Shown here: positions 1 through 7,074 of the stretch, one piece after another
How positions within the stretch are numbered: the first letter of the stretch is position 1
Layout of the letters: every line of letters begins with the position of its first letter
Assembly: GCA_035532755.1 (NCBI GenBank)
Contig: DATKQI010000041.1
Coordinates: 1 to 13,307, forward strand
From: DATKQI01 sp035532755
Lineage (GTDB): Bacteria; Pseudomonadota; Alphaproteobacteria; Acetobacterales; Acetobacteraceae
Length of the DNA stretch: 13,307 nt
Direction of reading: 5' to 3'
The notes under the pieces: generated by a model
What the model was told of the DNA's origin: nothing
Databases searched by the model: none
What the model saw: only the letters and a program-made list of their open reading frames with translations
Translations under genes and position numbers: made by a program

Positions 1-1
1 C

Positions 2-814
2 CGCGGCGTGTTCGTCGATTCCGGGAACGACGCGGCGATCGTGCTGGCCGAGGGCATCGGCGGCACCGAGGAAGCCTTCGCGCAGATGATGAACGCCGAG
101 GCGAAGAAGCTCGGCATGACGCATTCGCATTTCATGAACGCGACCGGCTGGCCCGCCCCCGGCCACGAGATGTCGGTGCGCGACATCGCCACCCTTTCCG
201 CCGCCATCATCCGCGACTTCCCGGAATATTATCACTATGCGGGAGAGCGCACGTTCACCTACGACAAGATCAAGCAGCGCAACCGCAATCCGCTGGTGAT
301 GGACGGCATGGCGGACGGATTGAAAACCGGCCACACCGACGCCGGCGGCTATGGCGAGGTGGGCAGCACGCTGCGCAACGGGCGGCGGGTGATCCTGGTG
401 CTGAACGGCCTGCCGACCTGGAATTCCCGCATCAGCGAGAGCAAGCGGCTGATGGACTGGGCGTTCAACGCGTTCGAGGACGTGACGCTGTTCGGCCCCG
501 GCGTGCCGGTCGCGCAGGCGAAGGTGTGGCTGGGCGCGGCGCCGGATGTGGCGCTGGTCGGCGCCGCGCCGATCGTGGTCACATTGCCGCGCGGCTGGCG
601 CGCCACCACGAAGATCACGACCGACTACGCCGCCCCGGTGCCCGCCCCGATTCGCAAGGGACAGAAGCTGGGGCGGCTTGCCATCAGCGGCCGCGGCATC
701 CCGACCGACCAGGCCAGCCTGCGCGCCACCCTGGTGGCCGGGGCGGATGTGCCGCGCCTCGGGCTGCCGGGCCGGGCGGTGGCGGTGCTGCGCCATTACA
801 TCACGGGCGCCTGA
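2..814 (+). CDS. D-alanyl-D-alanine carboxypeptidase (peptidase S11, PBP5/6 type), 5'-truncated
   Basis: This is a periplasmic penicillin-binding protein that removes the terminal D-Ala from peptidoglycan pentapeptides. The gene enters from the left edge, so the signal peptide and the SxxK nucleophile are outside the window. Two of the three family motifs are visible: SGN (the SxN motif, codons at 20-28) and KTG within DGLKTGHT (codons at 323-331). The intervening segment with FMNATGW and HEMSVRDIA is typical of S11 enzymes. The last ~100 residues match the C-terminal beta domain (PBP5_C), and the final GRAVAVLRHYITGA could be a short amphipathic membrane-anchoring tail. The TGA stop lies 1 base before the inferred tmk start, so this gene probably leads or joins the downstream operon. 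Which paralogue it is (dacA, dacC or dacF type) cannot be decided here. Confidence 0.93.
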   Translation, partial: RGVFVDSGNDAAIVLAEGIGGTEEAFAQMMNAEAKKLGMTHSHFMNATGWPAPGHEMSVRDIATLSAAIIRDFPEYYHYAGERTFTYDKIKQRNRNPLVMDGMADGLKTGHTDAGGYGEVGSTLRNGRRVILVLNGLPTWNSRISESKRLMDWAFNAFEDVTLFGPGVPVAQAKVWLGAAPDVALVGAAPIVVTLPRGWRATTKITTDYAAPVPAPIRKGQKLGRLAISGRGIPTDQASLRATLVAGADVPRLGLPGRAVAVLRHYITGA

Positions 815-815
815 C

Positions 816-1451
816 CTGGCCGGCCGCTTCATCACGCTGGAAGGCGGGGAGGGGGCCGGGAAATCCACCCAGGCGCGCCTGCTGGCCGATGCCCTGCGCG
901 CCGCCGGCCACGGCGTGCTGGAAACGCGCGAGCCGGGTGGTGCGCCGGGGGCGGAACTGCTCCGCGGCCTGCTGCTCGGCGAGGCTGTCGCGTTCATCCC
1001 GCTGGCCGAGGCGATGCTGCACTCCGCCGCGCGCGCCGAGCATGTGGCACGCGCCATTCGCCCCGCGCTCGACGCCGGGCAGATGGTGGTGTGCGACCGG
1101 TATGCCGACTCCACGCTGGCCTATCAGGGCTACGGCCAGGGCGTGAGCCGCACGGCCATCGACACACTGACGGGGCTGATCGGGCTGATGCCGGACCTGA
1201 CCCTGATCCTGGATGTTCCGGGCGATACAGCGCTGGCCCGCCTGCATGCGCGCGGTGGCGGCGGGGATCGCTACGAACGCCTCGGGGCGGATTTCTTCGC
1301 CAAGGTGAATGCGGGATTCCGCGACATCGCCGCGCGCGCCCCTGGCCGGTGCGTGCTGATCCCGGCCGAGGCCGCGCCGGACGCGGTGCAGGCGCGCATC
1401 CTCGCCGCCGTGCGGGAACGGCTTGGCCTGCCTGCGGGCGCGGCGCGATGA
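816..1451 (+). CDS. tmk: Thymidylate kinase (dTMP kinase)
   Basis: This cytoplasmic kinase phosphorylates dTMP to dTDP with ATP, supplying dTTP for replication. Numbered from the CTG at 816 (211 residues, normal family length), the P-loop GGEGAGKST is at 10-18. The DRY motif in CDRYADSTLAYQGYG is at 94-96, and an Arg-bearing LID segment RGGGGDRYER is near 146-155, the E. coli-like class. The start is problematic. Homologues begin M-x-G-R-F-I-T-L-E-G-G, but here that position is CTG. The nearest in-frame ATG upstream is at 747, deep inside the carboxypeptidase gene, and would add 23 foreign-looking residues. The next ATG downstream lies past the P-loop. I favour CTG, read by coupling to the stop at 812-814. 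A sequencing error at this base is the alternative. The gene overlaps holB by ATGA. Confidence 0.93.
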   Translation: MAGRFITLEGGEGAGKSTQARLLADALRAAGHGVLETREPGGAPGAELLRGLLLGEAVAFIPLAEAMLHSAARAEHVARAIRPALDAGQMVVCDRYADSTLAYQGYGQGVSRTAIDTLTGLIGLMPDLTLILDVPGDTALARLHARGGGGDRYERLGADFFAKVNAGFRDIAARAPGRCVLIPAEAAPDAVQARILAAVRERLGLPAGAAR

Positions 1452-2485
1452 GCGCGCCGGAACCGCGCGCGAACCCGCTGCTGCGCGGCCACGCGGGGCC
1501 CGAGGCGACGCTGGCGCGGGCCGCGCGCACCGGGCGGATGCACCACGCCTGGCTGCTCGCGGGGCCGCAGGGCATCGGCAAGGCGACGCTCGCCTATCGC
1601 TTCGCCCGGCGGCTGCTTGCCGGGCTGCCCGAGGGCGACGATCTGGCGCTCGATCCCTCCCATCCGGTGTTCCGCCGCGTGGCCGCCGGCACCCATGCCG
1701 ATCTGCTGAGCATCGCGCGCGCGTATGACGAGAAACGAAAGCGGTTGCAGGGCGAGATCGTGGTCGATGCCGTGCGTCAAATCAGCGGCTTCCTGCGGCT
1801 GACGCCGGCCGAGGGCGGCTGGCGCGTGGTGGTGGTGGACGGGGCGGAGGAGATGAACCGCCATGCCGCCAACGCGCTGCTGAAGGTGCTGGAGGAACCG
1901 CCGCCCCGCGCGCTGCTGCTGCTGGCATGCAGCGCGCCCGGCCGGCTGCTGCCCACCATCCGCAGCCGCTGCCGACGCCTGCGGCTATCCCCGCTGGGCG
2001 AGGCCGACATGGCGGACCTGCTGCCGACATACCTGCCCGAGATGGAGGCGGACGCACGCGACCGCCTCGTCGCCCTTGCCGAGGGTTCCCCGGGCCGCGC
2101 GCTGACACTGGCGGAGGCGGACGGCCCGGCGCTGGCGGCACTGGTGGACCAGGTGCTGGACGATCTGCCTGCACTGACGCCGGCGCGGCGCCATGCGGTC
2201 GCGGACGCGCTCGCCCGCAGCGACGACGGCTTCGCCACCTTCATGGACCTGCTGCGCGCTTCCATTGCCAGCGCGGTGCGCGCCGCCGCGCGCGGAGAGA
2301 CGGACCCCGATCAGGCGCGGATCGCCGGCCTTCGCTCCCTTGATGGCTGGGCCGAGCTGTGGCAGGGCCTGTCGCGCCTGCAGGACGAGACGGAGCGGTT
2401 CAACCTGGACAAGCGCCAGGCCGTTCTGATCGGCTTGGCGCGGCTGGTCGGATCATCGCATCGGGTGGATAAGGTCGGCGTATGA
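1448..2485 (+). CDS. holB: DNA polymerase III subunit delta prime
   Basis: Delta prime is the stator subunit of the clamp-loader complex that loads the beta sliding clamp onto primed DNA. The 345-residue product has an AAA+ fold: GPQGIGKA (Walker A) at 39-46, VVVVDGAEEMN (Walker B region) near 127-137, NALLKVLEEPP at 142-152, and the SRC motif in TIRSRC at 170-175. The four zinc-binding cysteines found between Walker A and B in the E. coli protein are absent; that segment reads DPSHPVFRRVAAGTHADL, a form I associate with alphaproteobacterial homologues. Walker A looks intact, whereas E. coli delta prime does not bind ATP. The ATG overlaps the tmk TGA (ATGA) and the stop overlaps the metG start in the same way, so translation of the three genes is probably coupled. 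Confidence 0.94.
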   Translation: MSAPEPRANPLLRGHAGPEATLARAARTGRMHHAWLLAGPQGIGKATLAYRFARRLLAGLPEGDDLALDPSHPVFRRVAAGTHADLLSIARAYDEKRKRLQGEIVVDAVRQISGFLRLTPAEGGWRVVVVDGAEEMNRHAANALLKVLEEPPPRALLLLACSAPGRLLPTIRSRCRRLRLSPLGEADMADLLPTYLPEMEADARDRLVALAEGSPGRALTLAEADGPALAALVDQVLDDLPALTPARRHAVADALARSDDGFATFMDLLRASIASAVRAAARGETDPDQARIAGLRSLDGWAELWQGLSRLQDETERFNLDKRQAVLIGLARLVGSSHRVDKVGV

Positions 2486-4017
2486 GCAAGCAATTCTACC
2501 TGACCACGCCGATCTATTACGTGAATGGCGCGCCGCACATCGGCCATGCCTATACATCGGTCGCGACCGATGTGCTGGCGCGGTGGAAGCGGCTGGACGG
2601 CTATGAGGTGTTCTTCCTCACCGGCACCGACGAGCACGGCCAGAAGGTGGAGAAGGCGGCGAAGGATGCCGGGCTCGATCCGCAGAGCTTCACCGACCGC
2701 GTGGCCGCAGATTTCCGGGACATGTCCGCCCGCATGGGCATCTCCAACGACGCCTTCATCCGCACCACGGAGGAGCGGCACAAGCGTGCCTGCACGGCGT
2801 TGTGGGAGCGGCTGGCAGTGAACGGGCATATCTATCTCGGCCACTACGAAGGCTGGTACGCGGTGCGTGACGAAGCCTTCTACGGTGAGGATGAGCTGAT
2901 CACCGGGGCAGACGGCGTGAAGCGGGCGCCTTCCGGCGCGCCGGTCGAGTGGGTGAGAGAGCCATCGTATTTCTTCCGCCTCTCCGCCTGGCAGCAGAAG
3001 ATGCTGGATTTTTATGATTCCCATCCAGATTTCATTGCGCCTCCCGCGCGACGGAACGAGCTTCTCAACTTCGTGCGCGGCGGACTGACCGATCTTTCCA
3101 TCAGCCGCACCAGCTTCCGCTGGGGTGTTCCCGTGCCGGGCGACCCGGCGCATGTGATGTATGTGTGGCTGGACGCGCTCGCGAACTACATCACGGCCGC
3201 CGGCTATCCCGATGAAACGGCGCCTTTATGGCATTTCTGGCCGGCCGATCTGCACATGGTGGGCAAGGAGATCGCCCGCTTCCATGCGCTGTACTGGCCG
3301 GCTTTCCTGATGGCCGCCGGCCTGCCGCCGCCGAAGCGGGTGTTCTCCCACGGCTGGTGGACGGTCGAGGGCGAGAAAATGAGCAAGTCGGTCGGCAACG
3401 TGATCGACCCGCGCGAACTCGTGGACAGCTTCGGCCTCGATCCGGTACGCTATTTCCTGCTCCGCGAGGTGCCTTTCGGCAACGACGGCGATTTCAGCCG
3501 GCGCGCGCTGATCGGCCGCATGAACAGCGAGCTCGCGAACGATCTCGGCAATCTTGCCCAGCGCACGCTGTCGCTGATCGCGCGCAACTGCGACGGGGCG
3601 CTGCCCGGGCGCGGCGCGCAGGAGCCGGCGGATGCGACGCTGCTCGCCGCCGCGCGCGCGCTTCCCGACCTGCTGCGGGAGCGGCTGGACCGGCAGGCCT
3701 ATCACGAAGCGCTGGAGGAGGTATGGAAGGTCATCCGCGGCGCCAATGCCTATATCGACCATCAGGCGCCCTGGGCGCTGCGCAAGACCGATCCCGCACG
3801 GATGGCCTTGGTGCTGCGCGTGCTGGCCGACGTGCTGCGCATCACTGCCACCGTCCTGCTGCCGTTCATGCCGGGCAGCATGGCGCGCATGCTGGATCAG
3901 CTTGGCGTGCCGGAGGATGGCCGCACCCTGGCCGCGCTGACAGAGCCAGTGGCAGAGGGAACAACCCTGCCGCCGCCGCAGGGCGTGTTCCCGCGTTATG
4001 TTGAAGAAGCCGCATAA
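2482..4017 (+). CDS. metG: Methionine--tRNA ligase (class I)
   Basis: This cytoplasmic enzyme charges tRNA-Met with methionine for initiation and elongation. The product has 511 residues. The class I signatures are HIGH at 19-22 (within GAPHIGHAYTS) and KMSKS at 299-303 (within GEKMSKSVGN). The connective-peptide region reads YEGWYAVRDEAFYGEDEL and contains no CxxC knuckles, so this is the short type without a cysteine zinc cluster. The protein stops after the anticodon-binding helical domain, without the C-terminal tRNA-binding/dimerisation domain of the longer E. coli form. The start is the ATG overlapping the holB TGA. Translation ends with two consecutive stops (TAA TAA at 4015-4020). Confidence 0.97.
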   Translation: MSKQFYLTTPIYYVNGAPHIGHAYTSVATDVLARWKRLDGYEVFFLTGTDEHGQKVEKAAKDAGLDPQSFTDRVAADFRDMSARMGISNDAFIRTTEERHKRACTALWERLAVNGHIYLGHYEGWYAVRDEAFYGEDELITGADGVKRAPSGAPVEWVREPSYFFRLSAWQQKMLDFYDSHPDFIAPPARRNELLNFVRGGLTDLSISRTSFRWGVPVPGDPAHVMYVWLDALANYITAAGYPDETAPLWHFWPADLHMVGKEIARFHALYWPAFLMAAGLPPPKRVFSHGWWTVEGEKMSKSVGNVIDPRELVDSFGLDPVRYFLLREVPFGNDGDFSRRALIGRMNSELANDLGNLAQRTLSLIARNCDGALPGRGAQEPADATLLAAARALPDLLRERLDRQAYHEALEEVWKVIRGANAYIDHQAPWALRKTDPARMALVLRVLADVLRITATVLLPFMPGSMARMLDQLGVPEDGRTLAALTEPVAEGTTLPPPQGVFPRYVEEAA

Positions 4018-4024
4018 TAATCTG

Positions 4025-4798
4025 ATGCTGATAGATTCACACTGTCATCTGGATTATTTCACCGAGGCCGAACAGCCGGAGGTGCTGGCGCGAGCGGCGG
4101 CAGCCGGCGTGGGCGAGATGGTGACGATCGGTGTCCGGCTCGCGCAGTCCCGCGCCATCGCCGAGGTTGCGGCCGCGCATGAGAATCTCTGGTGCACGGT
4201 CGGGGTTCATCCGCACAACGCGGCCGAAGCGCCTGTTCCTGAACCCGATGAGATCGCAGCACTCGCCCAACATCCAAAGGTGATCGGAATCGGTGAATCC
4301 GGCCTCGACTACTTCTACGACACTGCCCCGCGCGAGGCGCAGCAGGCGAGTTTCCGCGCGCATATCCGTGCCGCGCGTCTCGCCGGCCTGCCCCTGGCCA
4401 TCCATGCCCGCGACGCGGACGATGACATCGCACGAATCCTTCAGGAAGAACGGGATGACGGCGGGGATTTCGCGTTTCTTCTGCACTGCTTCAGCTCCTC
4501 GCGCGCGCTTGCGGAAACGGCAATCGGAACGGGGGGCTATGTCAGCTTCTCCGGCATCTTGACGTTCCCGAAATCCCTCGAATTGAGGGAGATCGCGACC
4601 GATCTTCCACTTGATCGGCTGCTGGTGGAAACCGATGCGCCATACCTGGCGCCGGTGCCGCATCGGGGCAGACGCAATGAACCGGCCTGGGTGGCGCATA
4701 CCGCCGCCGTGCTCGCCGGCCTGCGCGGGCTGAGCCCGGCCGAATTGGCGGCGCAGACCACGGCGAATTTCCGCCGGCTGTTCCGCAAGGCGGCCTGA
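4025..4798 (+). CDS. tatD: TatD family metal-dependent deoxyribonuclease
   Basis: This is a TIM-barrel metallohydrolase of the TatD/YcfH group, with 3'-5' exonuclease activity on single-stranded DNA in characterised members. The predicted metal ligands and active-site residues are present in order: HxH at 6 and 8 (DSHCHLD), Glu91 (GIGESGLDY), His127 (AIHARD), His154 (LLHCFS) and Asp204 (VETDAPYL). The product has 257 residues from this ATG, the usual family length, and begins MLIDSHCHLD as TatD proteins do. An upstream in-frame ATG at 3998 would overlap metG and add nine residues (MLKKPHNNL) with no family support. It sits 7 bases after metG and is probably co-transcribed, in the conserved metG-tatD-MBL order. 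The first ~20 codons are more AT-rich than the rest. Confidence 0.92.
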   Translation: MLIDSHCHLDYFTEAEQPEVLARAAAAGVGEMVTIGVRLAQSRAIAEVAAAHENLWCTVGVHPHNAAEAPVPEPDEIAALAQHPKVIGIGESGLDYFYDTAPREAQQASFRAHIRAARLAGLPLAIHARDADDDIARILQEERDDGGDFAFLLHCFSSSRALAETAIGTGGYVSFSGILTFPKSLELREIATDLPLDRLLVETDAPYLAPVPHRGRRNEPAWVAHTAAVLAGLRGLSPAELAAQTTANFRRLFRKAA

Positions 4799-4803
4799 CC
4801 TTC

Positions 4804-5613
4804 ATGCGGGTGACGGTGCTCGGCTGCGGCGCCTCGGCCGGCGTGCCGATGATCGGCGGGGCGGACGGGCGAGGGGAGTGGGGCGTGGCCGACCCGGCCG
4901 AGCCGCGCAACCGCCGCACGCGGGCAAGCATCGTCGTCGAGGGCGCGGATGGGCAACGGCTGCTGGTCGATACCGGGCCGGAGATGCGGGAACAGCTCCT
5001 GGCCTGCGGCATCCCGCGGATCGACGCCATCTTCTACACGCACGCCCATGCCGACCACATCACCGGCCTCGATGATGTGCGCATCCTCAACCGCATCGCC
5101 GGCCGGCCGATACCGACGTTCGCCGATGCGCGGACGCTGACCGAGCTGGCGCGGCGGTTCGATTACGTCTTCCGGCCATGGGAGCCGCCGCATTTCTTCC
5201 GCCCGGTGCTGGAAACGAAAACGGTGGCGCCGGGGATGAAGGTGGACGCGGCGGGGCTGAAAGTCACGGTGTTCGAACAGGACCATGGCTTCATTCCCAC
5301 GCTCGGTCTTCGCATCGGCGCCTTCGCGTATTCGACCGACGTGGTGGCGCTGGATGAGGCAGCCTTCGCCGCGCTCTCCGGCGTCGATACATGGCTTGTG
5401 GGCTGTTTCCAGCACCATCTGCCGCACCGGACTCACGCGCATGTGGACCTTGTGCTGGAATGGCGGGCGCGGCTTGGCGTGCGCCGGACGGTGCTGACGC
5501 ATATGGGCACCGACATGGACTGGGCCCGGCTGACGGAAAGCCTGCCGCCCGGCGTGGAGCCGGCGCAGGATGGGATGACGCTGGACATACCCGACCTGGG
5601 AAAGGACGCATAA
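4804..5613 (+). CDS. MBL-fold metallohydrolase, PhnP-like
   Basis: This 269-residue metallo-beta-lactamase-fold hydrolase resembles the PhnP/phosphoribosyl cyclic phosphodiesterase group. The metal-binding motif HAHADH is at 80-85. Further ligand candidates are His161 (EQDHG), Asp179 (AYSTD) and His233 (LTHMGTD). The N-terminus has GCGASAGVP and RNRRTRAS, as in PhnP-type proteins, but lacks the extra cysteines of the E. coli PhnP zinc site. The in vivo substrate is unknown; PhnP itself acts in phosphonate degradation, but no phn genes are visible here. This family is regularly found just after tatD in alphaproteobacteria, so it is more likely a housekeeping phosphodiesterase. It starts 5 bases after the tatD stop and ends 1 base before the next gene. 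Confidence 0.88.
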   Translation: MRVTVLGCGASAGVPMIGGADGRGEWGVADPAEPRNRRTRASIVVEGADGQRLLVDTGPEMREQLLACGIPRIDAIFYTHAHADHITGLDDVRILNRIAGRPIPTFADARTLTELARRFDYVFRPWEPPHFFRPVLETKTVAPGMKVDAAGLKVTVFEQDHGFIPTLGLRIGAFAYSTDVVALDEAAFAALSGVDTWLVGCFQHHLPHRTHAHVDLVLEWRARLGVRRTVLTHMGTDMDWARLTESLPPGVEPAQDGMTLDIPDLGKDA

Positions 5614-5614
5614 G

Positions 5615-6169
5615 ATGGACGCATTCAGGATTCTTGCCATTTCAGGAAGCCTGCGGCGCGGTTCCTACAACACCGCCGCATTGCGCGTGGCCCAGGAGGT
5701 AGCGCCGGATGGGGTCGAGATCGAGATCGCGGACATCTCCCAGATCCCGATCTACAATGAGGATGTGAAGGCCGCAGGCCTTCCGGCGATGGTCGAGGCG
5801 CTCTGCGCCCGGATCGCCGCGGCCGATGCCGTGCTGATCTCCACGCCGGAATACAACTATTCCGTTCCCGGCGTGCTCAAGAACACGATCGACTGGATCT
5901 CGCGCGCGCCGAAACAGCCGTTCGACGGGAAGCCGATCGCCATCATGGGGGCGAGCCCGGGCGCCATCGGCACGGCACGCGCGCAATACGATTTGCGGAA
6001 GACCTTCGTGTTCCTCAACGGCCACGTGCTGAACCGGCCCGAGGTGATGATCAGCGCCGCCGCGACGCGGTTCGATGCCGAGGGGCGGCTGACCGACGAA
6101 GCCACGCGCGGCTTCATCCGCACCCTGGTCCAGGCGCTGCGGGACTGGGCAATGCGGCTGCACGGGTAG
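5615..6169 (+). CDS. NADPH-dependent FMN reductase (chromate/quinone reductase family)
   Basis: This 184-residue flavodoxin-like oxidoreductase binds FMN and uses NAD(P)H to reduce quinones, azo dyes or chromate in related enzymes (YieF/ChrR type). The FMN phosphate loop GSLRRGSYN is at 11-19. The family-typical TPEYNYSVPGVLKNTIDW spans 77-94, and the isoalloxazine-contacting loop ASPGAIGTARAQ spans 113-124. The start is supported by AAGGA at 5602-5606, eight bases upstream of ATG. Only one base separates it from the MBL hydrolase stop, so it appears to be the last gene of the long operon. Its physiological role is likely defence against quinone or oxidative stress, but this is inferred from the family. 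Confidence 0.92.
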   Translation: MDAFRILAISGSLRRGSYNTAALRVAQEVAPDGVEIEIADISQIPIYNEDVKAAGLPAMVEALCARIAAADAVLISTPEYNYSVPGVLKNTIDWISRAPKQPFDGKPIAIMGASPGAIGTARAQYDLRKTFVFLNGHVLNRPEVMISAAATRFDAEGRLTDEATRGFIRTLVQALRDWAMRLHG

Positions 6170-6172
6170 CCA

Positions 6173-6200
6173 GTAGTTTCCATAATATATCTTCTGCGGC
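6173..6200 (+). promoter_or_regulatory. AT-rich patch, possible mazG promoter
   Basis: The 98-base gap between the reductase and mazG contains an AT-rich stretch (TTTCCATAATATATCTT) standing out from GC-rich surroundings, with CATAAT as a possible -10 element. I find no convincing -35 box at 16-18 bases, so assignment as a promoter rests mainly on position and base composition. Confidence 0.25.
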
Positions 6201-6214
6201 AATCATTTCACTGA

Positions 6215-6263
6215 AGGCGGCCGTCCATGTTCCGTACTCGCGCTCCCCTCACAACGGCCGCCT
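6215..6263 (+). repeat. Perfect 10-bp inverted repeat directly upstream of mazG
   Basis: AGGCGGCCGT at 6215-6224 is the exact reverse complement of ACGGCCGCCT at 6254-6263, separated by 29 bases. The right arm ends four bases before the mazG ATG, so an RNA hairpin would cover the ribosome-binding region. No clear Shine-Dalgarno is visible there. It could be a translational control hairpin, a long-spaced operator, or a terminator-like structure for the upstream operon (no T-run follows). Confidence 0.5.
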
Positions 6264-6267
6264 GCAC

Positions 6268-7065
6268 ATGACCGGAGAGCCGCTGTCCGCCGAGGCCGAG
6301 CTTCGCCGTCTGCTGGATATCATGGTCGCCCTGCGCGATCCCGCCGCAGGCTGCCCGTGGGATCAGGCGCAGAGCTTCGACACCATCGCGCCCTACACCG
6401 TCGAGGAAGCCTATGAAGTCGCCGACGCCATCGCGCGGCGGGATTTCGCGGCCTTGCCGGACGAGCTGGGCGATCTGTTGTTCCAGGTCGTCTATCATGC
6501 ACGCATGGCCGAGGAAGATGGCCGCTTCGCCTTCGCCGATGTCGCGCGGCTGATCGCCGACAAGATGCTGCGCCGGCATCCGCATGTGTTTGGCGACGCG
6601 GCAGTGCGTGATGCCGCGGCCCAATCCGCGGCGTGGGAGACGCAGAAGCAGGTCGAGCGGGCCGATTCCGGCACGCTCGCCGGCATTCCGCCCGCCCTGC
6701 CCGCGCTGACCCGCGCGGCCAAGCTCACCGCCCGCGCCGCGCGCGTGGGCTTCGACTGGCCGGATGCCGCGGCAGTGCTGGAAAAGCTGGATGAAGAGGT
6801 GGTTGAGCTGCGCGCCGAACTGCCGAGCGCAGACCCGGCCCGGCTGGCCGACGAAGTCGGGGATCTGCTGTTCGTGCTCGCCAATCTCGCCCGCAAGCTG
6901 GGACTGGATGCTGAAACCTGCCTTCAGCAGGCCAACCGGAAGTTCATCTCCCGCTTCCAATCCATCGAACAAGCATTGGAAATCGAAGGAAAAACACCAG
7001 GAGACGTGTCACTCGGCCGGATGGAGGCGCTGTGGCTGGCGGCGAAGGTGGCGGAACGCGGCTGA
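6268..7065 (+). CDS. mazG: Nucleoside triphosphate pyrophosphohydrolase MazG
   Basis: MazG hydrolyses (d)NTPs to NMP and pyrophosphate, removing aberrant nucleotides and influencing the stringent response in E. coli. The 265-residue protein has the usual two tandem all-alpha MazG domains. The first has LRDPAAGCPWDQAQSFDTI at 22-40, the EExxE metal-binding motif at 46-50 and DELGD at 65-69. The second has EExxE at 176-180 and DEVGD at 195-199. A linker with ETQKQVERA and GIPPALPALTRAAKL is characteristic. The start is the first in-frame ATG; the later ATG at 6322 would remove residues normally present before LRDP. It ends 9 bases from the stop of the convergent protease gene. Confidence 0.95.
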   Translation: MTGEPLSAEAELRRLLDIMVALRDPAAGCPWDQAQSFDTIAPYTVEEAYEVADAIARRDFAALPDELGDLLFQVVYHARMAEEDGRFAFADVARLIADKMLRRHPHVFGDAAVRDAAAQSAAWETQKQVERADSGTLAGIPPALPALTRAAKLTARAARVGFDWPDAAAVLEKLDEEVVELRAELPSADPARLADEVGDLLFVLANLARKLGLDAETCLQQANRKFISRFQSIEQALEIEGKTPGDVSLGRMEALWLAAKVAERG

Positions 7066-7074
7066 TAACCCGAT

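Noticed and set aside
3998..4024. Alternative tatD start at ATG 3998 overlapping metG.
   Set aside because: It adds nine residues without family match, whereas the ATG at 4025 opens MLIDSHCHLD as in typical TatD proteins.
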